Source of the DNA: Holtermannia corniformis
Lineage: Eukaryota; Basidiomycota; Tremellomycetes; Holtermanniales
Reading direction: 5' to 3'
Assembly (NCBI GenBank): GCA_001599935.1
Contig: BCIJ01000010.1
Coordinates: 308,444-372,443, forward strand
Length of the DNA: 64,000 nucleotides
Under the pieces are notes generated by a model. The model was not told where the DNA came from. It searched no databases and was given only the letters and a program-made list of their open reading frames with translations. Below, piece by piece: positions 35,494-47,518 of the stretch. How positions within the stretch are numbered: the stretch's first letter is position 1; each line of letters begins with the position of its first letter. Position numbers and translations under genes: made by a program.

Positions 35494-35897
35494 GGCATGC
35501 AGACTGTGTCTTGGGAAAGGGGTAGCGGTCGTCCACATTATTCCGACGACATCGGGCAGACAGGCACACCTTCCTGGTGTCAAGCGCGGGGTGGGAAGTC
35601 CGACTGGATAGTGAGGTGAATTTCGGGTGACGGATCGGCATCGATGGCCCTTTGACGCGTGAGACGATCAGCAAGGACTCATGCATACAGTCGTGCCTCA
35701 GCTCTGTACGTGTAACCATTGCATTGTATGTGCTCTACATCAGCCTTGAGAGCTAGCTGTTCGGCACGCCGCCCTTGGACTTCAGAGAGCAGCAGTCTGG
35801 ACCGACTGGACATCCTCAAGCTGATCACCCTGGATCCAACTACAGACCTCTCCAGTCTATCAATACTCATCAATTCCACTCCCGTCCACTTGGGTAA
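35494..35897. other. Gap between convergent genes
   Basis: Lies between the stops of the hydrolase gene and of the small hypothetical gene. I see no convincing coding frame. Confidence 0.4.
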
Positions 35898-36301
35898 TCA
35901 ACTCACTATCGTCGACTTGACCAAAACGGGCATGTGCTCCATTTGGACGCCCCACGACGCACTCCAGGCCTCAGGCTTGGCGCCTGCCTTGTCCCACGAG
36001 AGGTAGCGTGCGGGCGAATCGGATTCTGCGGTCGTTGCCCTTACCTGAGGCTGTTTTTCCAATTCAGACGGGGTGAAGAGCTTGTAGTAGTGTACCGTCG
36101 CTGTAGAATCTGATTAGTGGCCAAGAAGGAGAAGAGTGAGGGGAAAGAGGACTGACAGTCTGTGAGAGCTTCTGAGACGTTGGCGGCGGCAGCGGCTGAT
36201 TCCTGGATGCGAGCGGTGGTCAGCGCCGTGGACGGGTAACAAATGAGAGTCATGATACACACAGCATCGTCACGTCCGAAGAATGTAAAAGCGAACGACA
36301 T
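35898..36301 (-). CDS. Small hypothetical protein, about 98 aa
   Basis: Three exons give MSFAFTFFGRDDA, then ESAAAAANVSEALTD, then YSTATVHYYKLFTPSELEKQ and LSWDKAGAKPEAWSASWGVQ, ending in VLVKSTIVS with a TGA at 35898-35900. Introns begin with gtgtgt and gtcagt and end in cag. The conserved-looking aromatic and Trp residues and the clean intron phases suggest a real small protein. I do not recognise a family. Confidence 0.5.
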
Positions 36302-36496
36302 GGGTCTGGGTGATCGACTGTTGTGGATGTTGGTGGGGCCGGTAGGGGCTAACTGAGATTGAGGTATAGCAACAGCGAGCTCCGTTGTACAGTCTAGAAG
36401 TCGTATGAGCTCCGACGACGCCTGAATCCTGATGCCTTCTGTTGTGGTATGATAGATTGGCTTTGGACGATAGAAAGGATCGGGTCACTGGGTGCA

Positions 36497-37148
36497 TCAA
36501 ACGGGGTATAGCAGCTCTTTGAGCAGTTTGGAATCGAGGATCGCAGAGTCTTCGAGCCGTGCGGTCTCCTTGCCCTATGTAGACAGTTAGGTCTAGGCGT
36601 ATTGGGGTACGGCCACGCACATTTTCGATCCGGAGAATGGTCGGGACAGACTGGACGTTCCAGACTCTGCGGGCTTCGTTTTTGGGCGTGCGCCATCTAC
36701 TTGCCGTCAGCCGTCATGCCAGGCTATGACGGATAGGTGCAACGACTCACTCTGCACGCTGGCCGACCCAAAAGATGATGCCCTCTGATCGTCGACTGAG
36801 CTGTGGTCGACACTGATCAATCTCGATCGACTTACTCGGCTTGTCCTCGCCAGTGAAGGCTCTCTCGACAACCTGCTTCACGTCTCGGCAGTCCTGAGGT
36901 TACTTAGCCCAAGCTTCAGTAGCTTGCCGCCAAACGCACAGGGCACCACATTGTGCCCGTGCTCGGGTCAATCGACGAGTAAAAGATGAGAAAAGTGTGT
37001 CTTGGCGCCGTGGGCCCGTTGAGCCCGTTGAGGACGTGCGGGTAGCTGCAAAATGTCAACCGGTGAGATCATCAGTTCCGTCAAGATCAGCATGACGAAC
37101 GGAGTCGGAAGCAGGGGCATCGCTGTTGGTCGTCAACACGCACTCCAT
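36497..37148 (-). CDS. TXNDC17: Thioredoxin-like protein, TXNDC17 (TRP14) family
   Basis: Cytosolic thioredoxin-related oxidoreductase of the DUF953/TRP14 type. The first coding exon is only 5 nt (ATGGA, 37148-37144). The next reads DYPHVLNGLNGPTAPRHTFL, IFYSSIDPSTGTMWCP; the following exon begins DCRDVKQVVERAF, so the WCPDC active site is split by an intron. Later exons give IIFWVGQRAEW, RTPKNEARRVWNVQSVPTIL, RIENGKETARLEDSAI and LLKELLYPV. The CPDC motif is diagnostic of the family. It is divergent from UDP-glucose dehydrogenase. The exon around 36800-36880 is the least certain. Confidence 0.87.
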
Positions 37149-37674
37149 CGAGCTGCTGCTTTGCCGAAACACGTTGCGGTCAGCACAGAGCTCGCGTGAT
37201 TGCACCATTGTGCGGGCCCCCGACTCGAGCTGCGGACATGGTGCCGATCCGAGAGTATGGAGAGCTGAAGCCTGTCGCTAGATAGCCGAGAGTGAGCTTG
37301 GACCACGTCGTTTGCTCTCGTGTGATCGACAATCCCCTCGCAGGACTAGCTCTCACCCTGCGCTCTGGTCCCAGTCTTCCCGCCCAGGTTCAGCTCGCTC
37401 GCCATCCCGGTCCCGCAGCGGTTGCCCTGTGCACCGCCGGATCCGAGTACTGGCCCGTGGGATCCACGTGGCGATGCTCAGGGTACGTAGCGGGAGATAA
37501 TCGAAACAAACACAATCGGCCGATTTCCACATGCGGCGCGAGACAAGCCACCACGGTTGGCGCGCGCCGCGCCCCACCAGCGAGCTTTCTACAGTTGAAG
37601 CTTGCTAGTTGACAGCCCAAAGCTCTCGCACAGCACTCTACCCTCTCACTCACACTCAGACTCTCAACACTGCA
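37149..37674. promoter_or_regulatory. Divergent promoter region, TXNDC17-like / UDP-glucose dehydrogenase
   Basis: 526 bp between start codons. Just before the dehydrogenase start is a pyrimidine-rich stretch (ctctcactcacactcagactctcaacactgc, 37641-37673), common upstream of strongly expressed fungal genes. Confidence 0.45.
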
Positions 37675-39921
37675 ATGGCTCCCGTTCAAGTCAAGAAGAT
37701 CTGCTGCAGTGAGTCGTCGGGACGGGACCGGTCGATGCCGCGGAGAATACTTTGACGCGTCGCCGGCCTGCAAACGCTGTCTTGAACGCTGCTGATCCCT
37801 GCTCTTCTCCTCTCTAGTTGGTGCCGGCTATGTCGGTGAGTGATATGCTAGCTGTGGCTTTTGCCGCCGCTGCGTCTAGAGCTGTGCTAGACGCGCGGCG
37901 CAAGCTATCTCCAAGGCATGTGCTGACGACGCTTTCCTTTACCTATAGGTGGCCCAACCTGTGCCGTCATGTGCGTTACTACTCACGTCGCTCTCTACGC
38001 CTACTGACTTGTTCCACCAACAGCGCCGCCAAGTGGTCAGTCGAATCGATAGCAGCCGCCAGCTCGTCACAAATCCTAACGCCCCTTGCAGCCCCAACAT
38101 CATTGTCACCATTGTCGACTTGAACCAGGCCCGTGTCGACGCCTGGAACTCTGATGACCTGCCAATCTACGAGCCTGGTCTTGACGAGGTTGTCAAGAGC
38201 GCTCGTGGCCGCAACCTCTTCTTCTCGACTGATGTCGACAAGGGCATCGCCGAGGCTGAGTGAGTTGGGTTCCTCGTTCTGGCTGTCAATGGGCCATTCC
38301 CTGTGAAATGCGCGGATCGCGATACTGCATTCAGCATCTTCAGTCAAGAGCGTATGGTGCCTCGTACAGCTCTCATAGTTTGTACATTGTTGCCAATCGT
38401 CTCGCAGCTGTCCTAGCTGTAGTTCTGACGAAGCAACTGTACATCTATCTGAATCGAGGCGCCCGTCACCTTGCCTCGTCGCTCGCGTAATGTCTGCAGT
38501 ATTCAAACCACATGCTAACCATGTCCCAGCCTCATCTTCGTCTCGGTCAACACTCCCACCAAGAAGTCGGGTCTCGGTGCCGGTTTCGCCGCCGACTTGA
38601 ACTACGTAGAGCTCGCCACCCGCCGCATTGCCGAGGTCTCGACCTCGTCCAAGATTGTTGTTGAAAAGTCGACCGTGCCCTGCCGTACCGCCGAGTCGAT
38701 GCGCACCATCCTCGAGGCCAACTCCAAGCCTGGCTGCCACTTTGACATCCTCTCCAACCCTGGTCAGTCGAGTTTTCTGTCGTTGAAAGCGATGTCTGAC
38801 GCTGCGCAGAGTTCCTTGCCGAGGGCACTGCCATCAGCGACTTGTTCGCCCCCGACCGTGTCCTCATTGGTTCGCTTCAGACCGACGAGGGTATCTCGGC
38901 TTGCGAGTCGCTCGCCGCCGTCTATGCCAACTGGGTTCCCAAGGACCGCATCCTCACCGTCGGCCTCTGGTCGTCCGAGCTCTCCAAGCTCGCTGCCAAC
39001 GCCATGCTCGCCCAGCGCATCTCCTCCATCAACGCCCTCTCGGCCATCTGCGAGGCCACCGGTGCCAACATTGACGAGGTCGCTTACGCCGTCGGCAAGG
39101 ACTCGCGTGTTGGCCCCAAGTTCCTCAAGGCTTCGGTCGGGTTCGGTGGCTCGTGCTTCCAAAAGGACATCCTCAACCTCGTCTACCTTTCCGAGTCGCT
39201 CCACCTGCCCCAGGTCGCCAAGTACTGGCACGCTGTCGTTGAGATGAACGAGTACCAGAAGGACCGCTTCGCCCGCAAGGTCGTCGACACCCTCTTCAAC
39301 ACCATTACTGGCAAGAAGATTGCCGTTCTGGGCTTTGCGTGAGTGCCATAGCCAACGCACCTTGGGAGCATGCTGACGAGTCGATAGCTTCAAGAAAGAC
39401 ACTGGAGACAGTGTGTTCTACGCTGTGCTACAGGTCATCCCTTGCTGACGCTTGCAGCCCGCGAGTCTGCTTCGATCTCGCTCATCAACCACTTCCTGTC
39501 GGAGCGCGCCCGTGTCTCGGTCTACGACCCCGAGGTCAAGAAGGCCCAGATTTTGCTCGACTTGACCGACTACGGAGCCAAGCCGGTTGATCAGAGTAGG
39601 TTTTGGCATGCCATGACAGCACCCACGCTAACGCGCCACAGTCGAGAGCCAGATCACCTTTGCCGAGTCGGCTCTCGAGGCCGCCAAGGGTGCCGAGGCT
39701 GTAGTGATTGCTACCGAGTGGGATGAGTTTAAGACGCTTGACTGGGAGGCCGTCTACAAGAACATGTCGCGTCCCGCCTTTGTCTTCGAGTCTGTACCAC
39801 CCACACTTGGCCACCGCAACTAGACTGACGACCCCACAGCGGCCGCCTCATCCTCGACCGCAAGGCGCTCCAGAAGATCGGCTTCAAGGTCGTGACCATC
39901 GGCACGGGCGAGCGCATCTAA
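37675..39921 (+). CDS. UGDH: UDP-glucose 6-dehydrogenase
   Basis: Oxidises UDP-glucose to UDP-glucuronate with NAD in the cytosol; this feeds cell-wall and capsule polymers through UDP-xylose and glucuronate. Eleven exons (37675-37708, 37818-37835, 37949-37970, 38024-38035, 38092-38259, 38530-38762, 38810-39338, 39388-39410, 39458-39595, 39642-39789, 39840-39921) sum to 1,407 nt, 468 aa. The NAD motif GAGYVGGPT spans three micro-exons. Other landmarks are [30 protein letters not shown], the EFLAEGTAI segment, [11 protein letters not shown], and the catalytic Cys in [17 protein letters not shown]. The codon choice is strongly biased (GCC, CTC, AAG), unlike the neighbours, suggesting high expression. 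Confidence 0.97.
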
Positions 39922-40160
39922 GCGCAATGTCCGCTCTCTGTCTTTGTCTCTAGCGGTGCCTCATCCCCACCTCTCATGTTCATGTGCTATGCTTTTAGAG
40001 GTCGGCTGGCCGGTGGGTTCTCTTTGGGTTTGATTATAGGAATCTTTAGATCATGCATTGCATGGCTTGTGTGCTTTGTGAACGCGCGCTGACGTCAAGT
40101 CACGTGGTGAAACCAGATGCTATCGCCGTCGAGCTGCAGTCGTGGCTACAGACTGTCAGT

Positions 40161-41209
40161 ATGCCACCTCCCGCCGCGCTCGTGAGCCTGGCAAAGTTTT
40201 ACAATTCAAACTTTGATCGAAGGCCCATCAAGACGCTGATCATCACCAACGGCGTGCTCAACTCGATCGCCGACTGCATTGTCAGTTGTGATGTGTGTGA
40301 CCAGTGAACAGACGGCTGACGGGATGGGATGCAGGCGCAAACATCGCAGATCCTCGTATGTGCCAGGCGATCGGGATCGAGGGGTGGGGCTCATGTGTGA
40401 CATAGCTTGCGAACCCATCAACACCTCACCCACATACGCCCGAGTTTGAGCCACCAGCACCAAGCTATGATTTCCTACGGACGGTCCGATTCGCTGCGTT
40501 TGGCATGTTCATGGGCCCGGTGATCGGTAGGCTATTGCAAGCGTCCAAGGGAGATTCGCTCACGCGGATGTCCTCAGGTCAATGGATGAAGATTTTGGAA
40601 CGCGCCTTGCCGATGCGCGCGGGTGCAAAGGGACCCAGGGGTGGTCTACAGATTGCAAAGCGTGTGTTGGCAGACCAGGCGATCATGTATGTGCGGTGGT
40701 AGTCTCTGCAGGTTGGGCTGACAAGAGAACGATAGGGCGCCAATCGGGGTTCGTCGCGCTTGCTATTGATCTGCCATGAAGGCGAAGAAGCTAACGTGAC
40801 TCTCTGCATAGCTGGTCCTGTTTGTGTCGTCGATGGGCATCATGGAGGGTCGTAACGCGGGTGAGATCAAGGAAAAGTTCTCGGATGTGAGTGATCCGAC
40901 GCGATGTATAGAGTATGGCACCCGCTGACGAGTTGTAGATGTACATGCGCAAGTAGACCTGATCAAGCCAGCGACCCAACCGCTGACGCCACTTTACAGC
41001 TGCCATCATTGCCAACTGGAAGGTCTGGCCGCTCGCACAGGCGGTCAACTTTACCTTGATGCCTATCCAGTGAGCCACCGACTACCACCACACTCTTGCT
41101 GCAAGCTGACCGATCCAGATACCGAGTGCCGTTCCAATCGACATGCGGGATTGCGTGGACGACCTACTTGAGCTTGCTTGCGGCACGGCCAGTTTGGAGC
41201 GTTCCTTGA
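40161..41209 (+). CDS. Mpv17/PMP22-family membrane protein
   Basis: Small integral membrane protein of peroxisomes or the mitochondrial inner membrane (Sym1/Pxmp2 relatives). It begins MPPPAALVSLAKFYNSNFDR, then IKTLIITNGVLNSIADCIAQ, LRTVRFAAFGMFMGPVIG, IAKRVLADQAIMAPIGLVLF, VSSMGIMEG, and the signature ANWKVWPLAQAVNFTLMPIQ followed by YRVPFQSTCGIAWTTYLSLL. This is the standard W-x-x-WP...N-F...P...R-V...W-x-x-Y-L-S pattern. About seven exons. One exon ends in ATGC before gcaagt (40949), which implies a GC-AG intron; this gives the family-like P before AIIANW. In-frame codons exist upstream, but 40161 fits the family length. Confidence 0.88.
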
Positions 41210-41604
41210 CAGTGCACAGACTGACACGCGCCCACAGCGACGTCAAGCATCTCGACGGGACCGACTGAGGACACACCATGTAGGAAACAGCTAGTGTACA
41301 CCGCTGCTAGCGGTTGTGTATATACACGGGCCGATGGATCGACTAGACTCTGCGATGGCGCCGGACAAAGGGACGCGGGTATCCTCGTGCTTGACCGCAT
41401 GCTGTGCCAACGTGCTCGCTGTGCGATGTCACGGAACGCCGGGCAGCTGCTCTAGGTGCTGGCAGCATCGCCTTCGTCCATAGCAAAGACTCTTACCATC
41501 GCCACGTTGAGCTCTGTTTGCCACCCGCGTAGGTGACGTGACCTCGCTCGCCTCGACGACCACTACTTTGTCGACTTCCATGTCGAGGTGACGGCTTGAG
41601 CAAG
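41210..41604. promoter_or_regulatory. Intergenic, likely promoter of the hydrolase gene
   Basis: 395 bp between two plus-strand genes. No gene is recognised. A TATA-like tgtgtatatacac tract occurs near 41317-41330, and several pyrimidine runs precede the next start. Confidence 0.35.
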
Positions 41605-44600
41605 ATGCCAACTGTCAAGCCAGGTCTCTCGAGAGATTCTCTCTCCCCTCCGTCTCCGTCCCATTCCACCAAATCATTACCATCTGCCCGCAGGCGCACA
41701 TCCAATCCTCGCCCCTCATCACGACTCAGCCAGCTATTCGCACATACTCCAGCTGCACCGCTCCCTCCCACCGTCTCAGACTCTCATACGACCTCTGTTG
41801 CGTCGACGCCGATATCTCATAGCGGTAGCTTTGGTTCGAGTGCGAGTGAGGAAGCTCTAGCACGTCAGCTTGACCGTGATGCAGGCGGCGATAGGATGGG
41901 TTTGCGCAGTCGACGGTCGAGCAGTGCGACTGTTCGGACCATGAGGACGGTGGGAAGGCAAGGGTCTGAAGGCGTCGTGACGGAGGAACCGGAGGGTGGG
42001 GTCACGACGACACAGCCTGACGCTGGACCTTCGAGACGGACACCATCATTGCTGGACGAAACACCATCACTGTCGACGGATGACTCGACCGTACTTCAAA
42101 GCAAGGGCAAGGGTCGAGCGTCCAGCTCGCCGCCTAGAATCAACCCGAAAAAGTCAATGACATGGCAAAGGTGGAATCACACCCCGTCGTTTCCGAAATC
42201 AGGCGTCACGGACCCAACTGTGTTTGATGCGCTGCCACCGCTGGTCGATGAGCCACTGCCTCTGCCTGTGAAAGCAGACAGTCAAGAGGTGCAAGAGCAG
42301 ACCAGTCTCGATCGCAGTCTTGTTCGAACTACAGTCGTCACGGATGAAGACTCGACGCCAACGGACAAGGCTGCTAAAGGGGAGGCAACGGCGCAACCAG
42401 CTGTCCCACTGCCAAAGGCGACATCTTGGTGGTTGAGGGGCAAGGGTAGGAGTGCGCAGTCACCTGCACTTCCCATCGAGCCCGTCATTGTCGAAATTGA
42501 AGGGCTCAATGCTACAACGCCTCAAGTGACTGCACCAGAGCCGGTAGCAGCAAGTCCGGCCCAAAACACGAAGGAGTCTTTGAACACACCCTCTCCTGAT
42601 TCGCAAGCTCTTTCTCTCACTCCCAAGCCGAATCGTTCAGCGTCGCCGAGCAATGGCAAGGCCCCTACGCCCGCGTTGCTTGATGAGCTACCGACTCTGG
42701 CGCCCAGACCTTCAGAAACACCCGAACCGACGCAAGCAGTACCCACATCTCTCGCCGTAGCAGGTGACGCGATGCGGTCAGTATCCGGATCTCGCTGGTA
42801 CACCTACATTGGTCTTGGAGGTGGCCAAACCACCGGCTCCGCGCCGACGCAGGCTGCAGACGCTGCACCATCAGCGATTGAGACCACTGCAGATGACGTG
42901 CAGGTAGGCATCGCGGTAACCGAGCCTTCTCCGATAGTAGATACGCACGACACCTCAAGCCAGTCACTCAACGTCACAGAGTCGACAGTCACGCCAGCTT
43001 CGTCGATCGGCTCGCCTGATGCATCGTCAAATCGCTGGGGCGGCTATCTGTACTCGCTCGTGATCCCGCAAGTGGGTGAGACCCCCTCCAAAGCCGGCTC
43101 GGACAGAGCTCGACGTCCTTCGACTGTCCGATCGGTCAAGGTGGACGCTGCCGTCGAGCAGCCGCAGTTGCCAGAAACGACTCCGGACATCAATCCCGTT
43201 GTCACAGTGGACCCTTCATCCCCGGCTCCGGTTGATCCAGCGTCCCCAACATCCGGCAAGCCGAATGAGAACATGGGGAATAACCCCAGTTCAGTCGCTC
43301 CGCCAATAATCACAGGCTCATCAACCTCATGGCTCTCTTTCCTCACATCACGCGCCGCCCAAAAGACCATTACTCAGGCAGGCAGTGTCGCCAGCTCGAA
43401 TATCACTGAGGAGATCATGGACATGTCGAACGATGCCGATTTTCCATCCGCAATACCCGCAGTGCCGTCGCCCGCCGTCTCAAGCAAAGCAGATTTGCGC
43501 AAGAAGCGCTCGTCCATCACATCTCGCGCTTCGTCGGTAGGCACGCCAGTTGCAGCGTCGACCGCACGAACGTCCCTGGAGGTGCAGGGTGCGTCATCGA
43601 CCTCTCCGAGTTCAGGACTGCCTCCGTCACCAGCGCCGCCTACAGTGCAGCCGAATCTCGTCTTGCCGACGTTCGATACGATTTTTGCGCGCCCGCCGCG
43701 GTCTCTACCGCCACGAGACGCAGAAACCCCGGCAGATGGCGCTTCCCCAGGACTGACTGCTAGTGCCACGGGTATGGCCTGGAAGGCATGGGGGGCGGCA
43801 TCTCAATATGTATACGGAGGTCCGACGCCTGCGGTGCCAGTAGAGCCCGTTCAGGAGGAGACCAGGGGGCAGAAGGAGGGCCGGGATGTCGGTGGAGACC
43901 TGCCGCGGCTGCTCAGGGAGACCGATGGGCGTGAGAGCTGGAGAGGGGTAAAGAGGGTGGTCGTATTTGGCGTTCATGGATGGTATGTGGTCATGGTGTG
44001 GCGGTGATCTAGCGTACATATTGACAATCACGCGCAGGTTCCCCGCCAAAATGCTCAATTCGTGAGTGTTTAGCCGTGAATGATCGCCCGAGTCTGACCA
44101 TTCCATCAGCTTGATCGGTGAACCGACGGGAACCAGCACCAAGTTTGCCAACATGATGGGTCAAGCAGTCCGCAAGTACCTTGAAGATCGTGGTGTGACA
44201 GACATACGCTTGACGATCATCCCACTGGAAGGGGAGGGCACTATCGACTACCGTGTCGACAAGTAGGTGCTCACTCTTCCACACATAGATTGTATTAATA
44301 ACGCCAGGCTGTACAAGGCGTACCTATCAAGTCCAAGCTACATCAATGACACACGTCGCGCCGACGCCATCTTCTTCGCCGCGCATTCTCAGGGCTGTAT
44401 CGTCACCACTCATCTGATTTCTCGCTTGATCGCCCAAGGACATATCCGCACCGCTAGCAACGCCGATGCCGTCGCACGTTGTGATTGGGCTTTTGGACCG
44501 GTGGGCATCATGCCGCCTGATCCCCGCAAGGTCGCCAAGGGACTGCTGTCACCCGTTCAAGAGGAAGGTGATGGCAGACAACGTGTGGCCATGCTCGCTA

Positions 44601-45692
44601 TGTGTGGTGTAAGCACATGTTCCAACTGATGCACGTTACTCACGGGCCATAGGTACACTTGGGTCCCTTCTACTCGCTCAACTCGTCAAACGTCATTCAG
44701 CCCTACTTGCAGTGGTTTGAGAACAACGCGGCGAGGTAACGTGTCGTGCTCCGTGGGCTACTGTCATGCTGACTCGGCTCGTAGAGAGCTTTTCGAGTTT
44801 CAAGATACACTGTCTCCAGTCAGCCAGGCTTATCACAAGGCACTTGCCATGATCCTTGACAACGAGGTCAAGGTTTTGCTCTTATCATCGCTGAATGACC
44901 AGGTGGTGCGCTCGCAACGGTTTTGCGCCGCAAAGACTGACCCTTGCAGGTCCCAATATACTCTTCGTCATTCTCAACTGCGACCCATCCCCTACTTCTC
45001 CGCGCTCTTTACGTCGATGGAGCATCGCACTCTGCATCCGACTTTATGACTCGGTTGATCGTCTTCGCTATGATGCTGCGGAACGCCGGTATCGATGACG
45101 AAGGCTTGGTGGGGCATTTGAGTGAGGCGACGGCTGGCGGATTGACAGGTGATTCCACTTTGCGCGCGGCTCGGAATCGCGAGGCTGACAGCATGCAGGC
45201 ATTGGACATTCGACGCCGTACGAGTCGCCGGCGTGTTACTCTCTAGCTGTCGACTACCTCTTCAACACTGGATCCGCCAAATTGCCACTTCCACCACTCG
45301 AGGTCGAGTCTTTCACAGCTCGGGATGCAAAGAATGATTTCGAACTGCCCTGGATCCTCCGAGCTTTGGTAGACGCACCGGCGATCAAGGACCTCTTCCC
45401 AGAGGAGCTCCAGCAACTCAAAGAGGGCATCCTACCGTGGCGTCCGAACACAAAGGCTTTGCGAGACATCAAGAAACGGGCAAGTCTTCACTCTTCACTG
45501 GCATGCAAACACTGATTGCTATGATAGCTCGAGCCGATGGCGGGTCGACAGTCAAGGCTTCGTCCGCTACATGCATCGCCATCTTCAGCCTCCCTCGCTT
45601 CGAACGGCACCAAAGAAGGCTTGGGCACCAGTCCCTCTGGCAACAAGGCGCTGACCGCAGGTGAGCGTTCTCCGCACAAAAGTCGCCTTTAG
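41605..45692 (+). CDS. YML020W-like alpha/beta hydrolase with long disordered N terminus
   Basis: Large fungal protein, about 1,150 aa. Exon 1 (from 41605, MPTVKPGLSRDSLSPP) codes ~800 residues, mostly Ser/Thr/Pro/Ala-rich, with a repeated WW/RW-type motif (SWWLRGKGRS, SRWYTYIGLGGGQ, NRWGGYLYSLVIPQ, SWLSFLTSRA) characteristic of this family. The hydrolase domain starts at GVKRVVVFGVHGW, continues LIGEPTGTSTKFANMMGQAV, IRLTIIPLEGEG and the nucleophile elbow FFAAHSQGCIVTTHLI, and ends VPIYSSSFSTATHPLLLRAL with DGASH. The last exons lead to a TAG at 45690-45692. The function is unknown; a lipase- or esterase-like activity is suggested by the AHSQG elbow. Confidence 0.82.
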
Positions 45693-45922
45693 GGTATCTT
45701 GCTCCCTCCGGTCTGAGTGACACATTAACGCACATCAGGACTTCGGCGTGATTGGTGATCCCCTTTTTCACATTTTGCATGGTCCGTTGTAACCTCGTTT
45801 TTCACATTGCATTGTACAAAGAAAGCATGTAGACTTTGGTCTTGAACGCGTGGAAGCGAAACCGCTTGTTCGCCATCGATTGAACATTCACATGCACTCA
45901 AGAAACAGCTTATAGAATGGCA

Positions 45923-46258
45923 CTAATAGGCGCGAGTCTGAGCATTGCGCAACTCAGTGTTACCATTCACCGTGGTCGCCATTTCAATCTGAGCTTTCGT
46001 GTCGAGGAGCGCGAATTGCCGGTCCCACTCTGGTCCCAATATGGTCGTGATCGCACGATCGGTGTCCTCCTGCGATGGACTTCTGGACATGTCCCAGTTG
46101 ACATCGGCGTTCTGCGCTTGTAGTTGCCCCTTGGGGTTCATGGAGATGGTTGTCGCTTGCATATAGCCCTTGCCTGTTGGGATTTCGAACTCCATGCGGC
46201 CGTTGGCTGCCAGATTATGGAAACTGTAGTGGTCTGCGGCCGGGGGAGTACTAGTCAT
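45923..46258 (-). CDS. Small hypothetical protein, 111 aa, single exon
   Basis: An uninterrupted frame beginning MTSTPPAADHYSFHNLAANG and containing MQATTISMNPKGQLQAQNAD and ITTILGPEWDRQFALLDTKA. Composition is protein-like, with balanced charges and no runs of Arg or Ser, unlike antisense frames nearby. No family recognised. The neighbouring hydrolase gene ends 230 bp away on the other strand. Confidence 0.45.
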   Translation of the reverse strand: MTSTPPAADHYSFHNLAANGRMEFEIPTGKGYMQATTISMNPKGQLQAQNADVNWDMSRSPSQEDTDRAITTILGPEWDRQFALLDTKAQIEMATTVNGNTELRNAQTRAY

Positions 46259-47518
46259 GTCAGAGTGGTTAGGGATAGCGACTCACTGTCTCTTATACGT
46301 GGCAAGAAAGGGCGTCCTTTGTTCGACCGTGCAAAGGAACACTACACTGGCGGACTGAGCAGCGGCCCAAAATGTGCAATTCATGCTACACGGAACAAAG
46401 GATTACGATGACAACATGAAGATTACACAATGAAAGACCCATTGTTCAGACTCCGCGGGATCTCGTTACTAAGGACGTCTTTCGGATCAAACCTGATTTT
46501 CCTCCTCGACGTCGGGTAAATCTGCTCTCGCAAGCTGCACTCGAGGTCAGCTTACGCAAATCTTGACCCCTCACTGACCGGTTCACGCTGCCTAGTGATC
46601 TGTGGGCCGCCAACCTTCCAATGCAGCTCTCTTCCCAGAACACGGGGCGCGTGTCCGACGCCGTGTCTTGACCTCGACACGTCCTCCTACCCGTCTTGCT
46701 ACTTGAAGCTCTTGTCTTCAACTGACTACAGTAGCTGGACCGAACGTAGGTCCAATGAAGTCAACGGTGCGATACGCGCTTCTCAGCAGCTGGGCTGGTC
46801 AGACTGATTGGGAGATTGCATCGCTTGAGCAGACGGGAATAGTGCAATGCAAGCGAATACAACTGCATCTTGCCACTGTCGATCACTCGGGAACGATTGT
46901 CCAATGTAGCAAGTCAGCGACCACCTCTTACTGGCGTCTTGCCCTTGCTTTCTGACCAGAGACACACGACTAGCTCTGCACTGTACGAGCTAGGGTCATG
47001 ACGTTCCCGTCGACGTCTGGATTGACACGACGGCCGCTCGTGTCGTGAGGCACACTCGACCGGTGTTGCGGTGGCGACGAGGCAAGACACTGTACAAGCT
47101 GATGTAGTCGCACGCATTAAAGACAGTGAGGTGGTTCAAGTGGCGCAAGCGGCAAGCGGCAAGCTCAAGGCTCACGCGCCATCCTCGCCTTCTTCCTCCT
47201 TTGTTTGCGCTACGTTTCAGTCGCTCACGAGTTGTACTTAATGGCTTGTTGAAGCCACGTCGTGGCTGTGCAGCTCGAGAGGTGTTGGCTGCCGAGGGGA
47301 CTGTGCGCTGGCTGTTGAGAGTCAGTTCGGGTTGGTTGTGAGCTGCACCATGCATTACAGTACGCGTCTGCCGGTGACAGTGGGCGGGTCCACGTCCAAC
47401 ACGATGCCAGCCGAGCTACGTAGCTGGGCTCACGCACGCGGGCGTCTGACTGTATCGATTCGATGACACTGCTGTCCTCGGCTCGCATCATCTCCTTTGT
47501 GGCGCATGCCGACTCGAG
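46259..47518. other. 1.26-kb stretch with no recognised gene
   Basis: Many short frames on both strands but none with a clear motif. On the minus strand, 46440-46560 can be read as a coding-like end (SRRKIRFDPKDVLSNEIPRS), which is faintly reminiscent of the C terminus of FAD-linked oxidases, but upstream frames are broken. It could be a relic gene or regulatory sequence for the plus-strand frame that starts at 47519. Confidence 0.3.
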
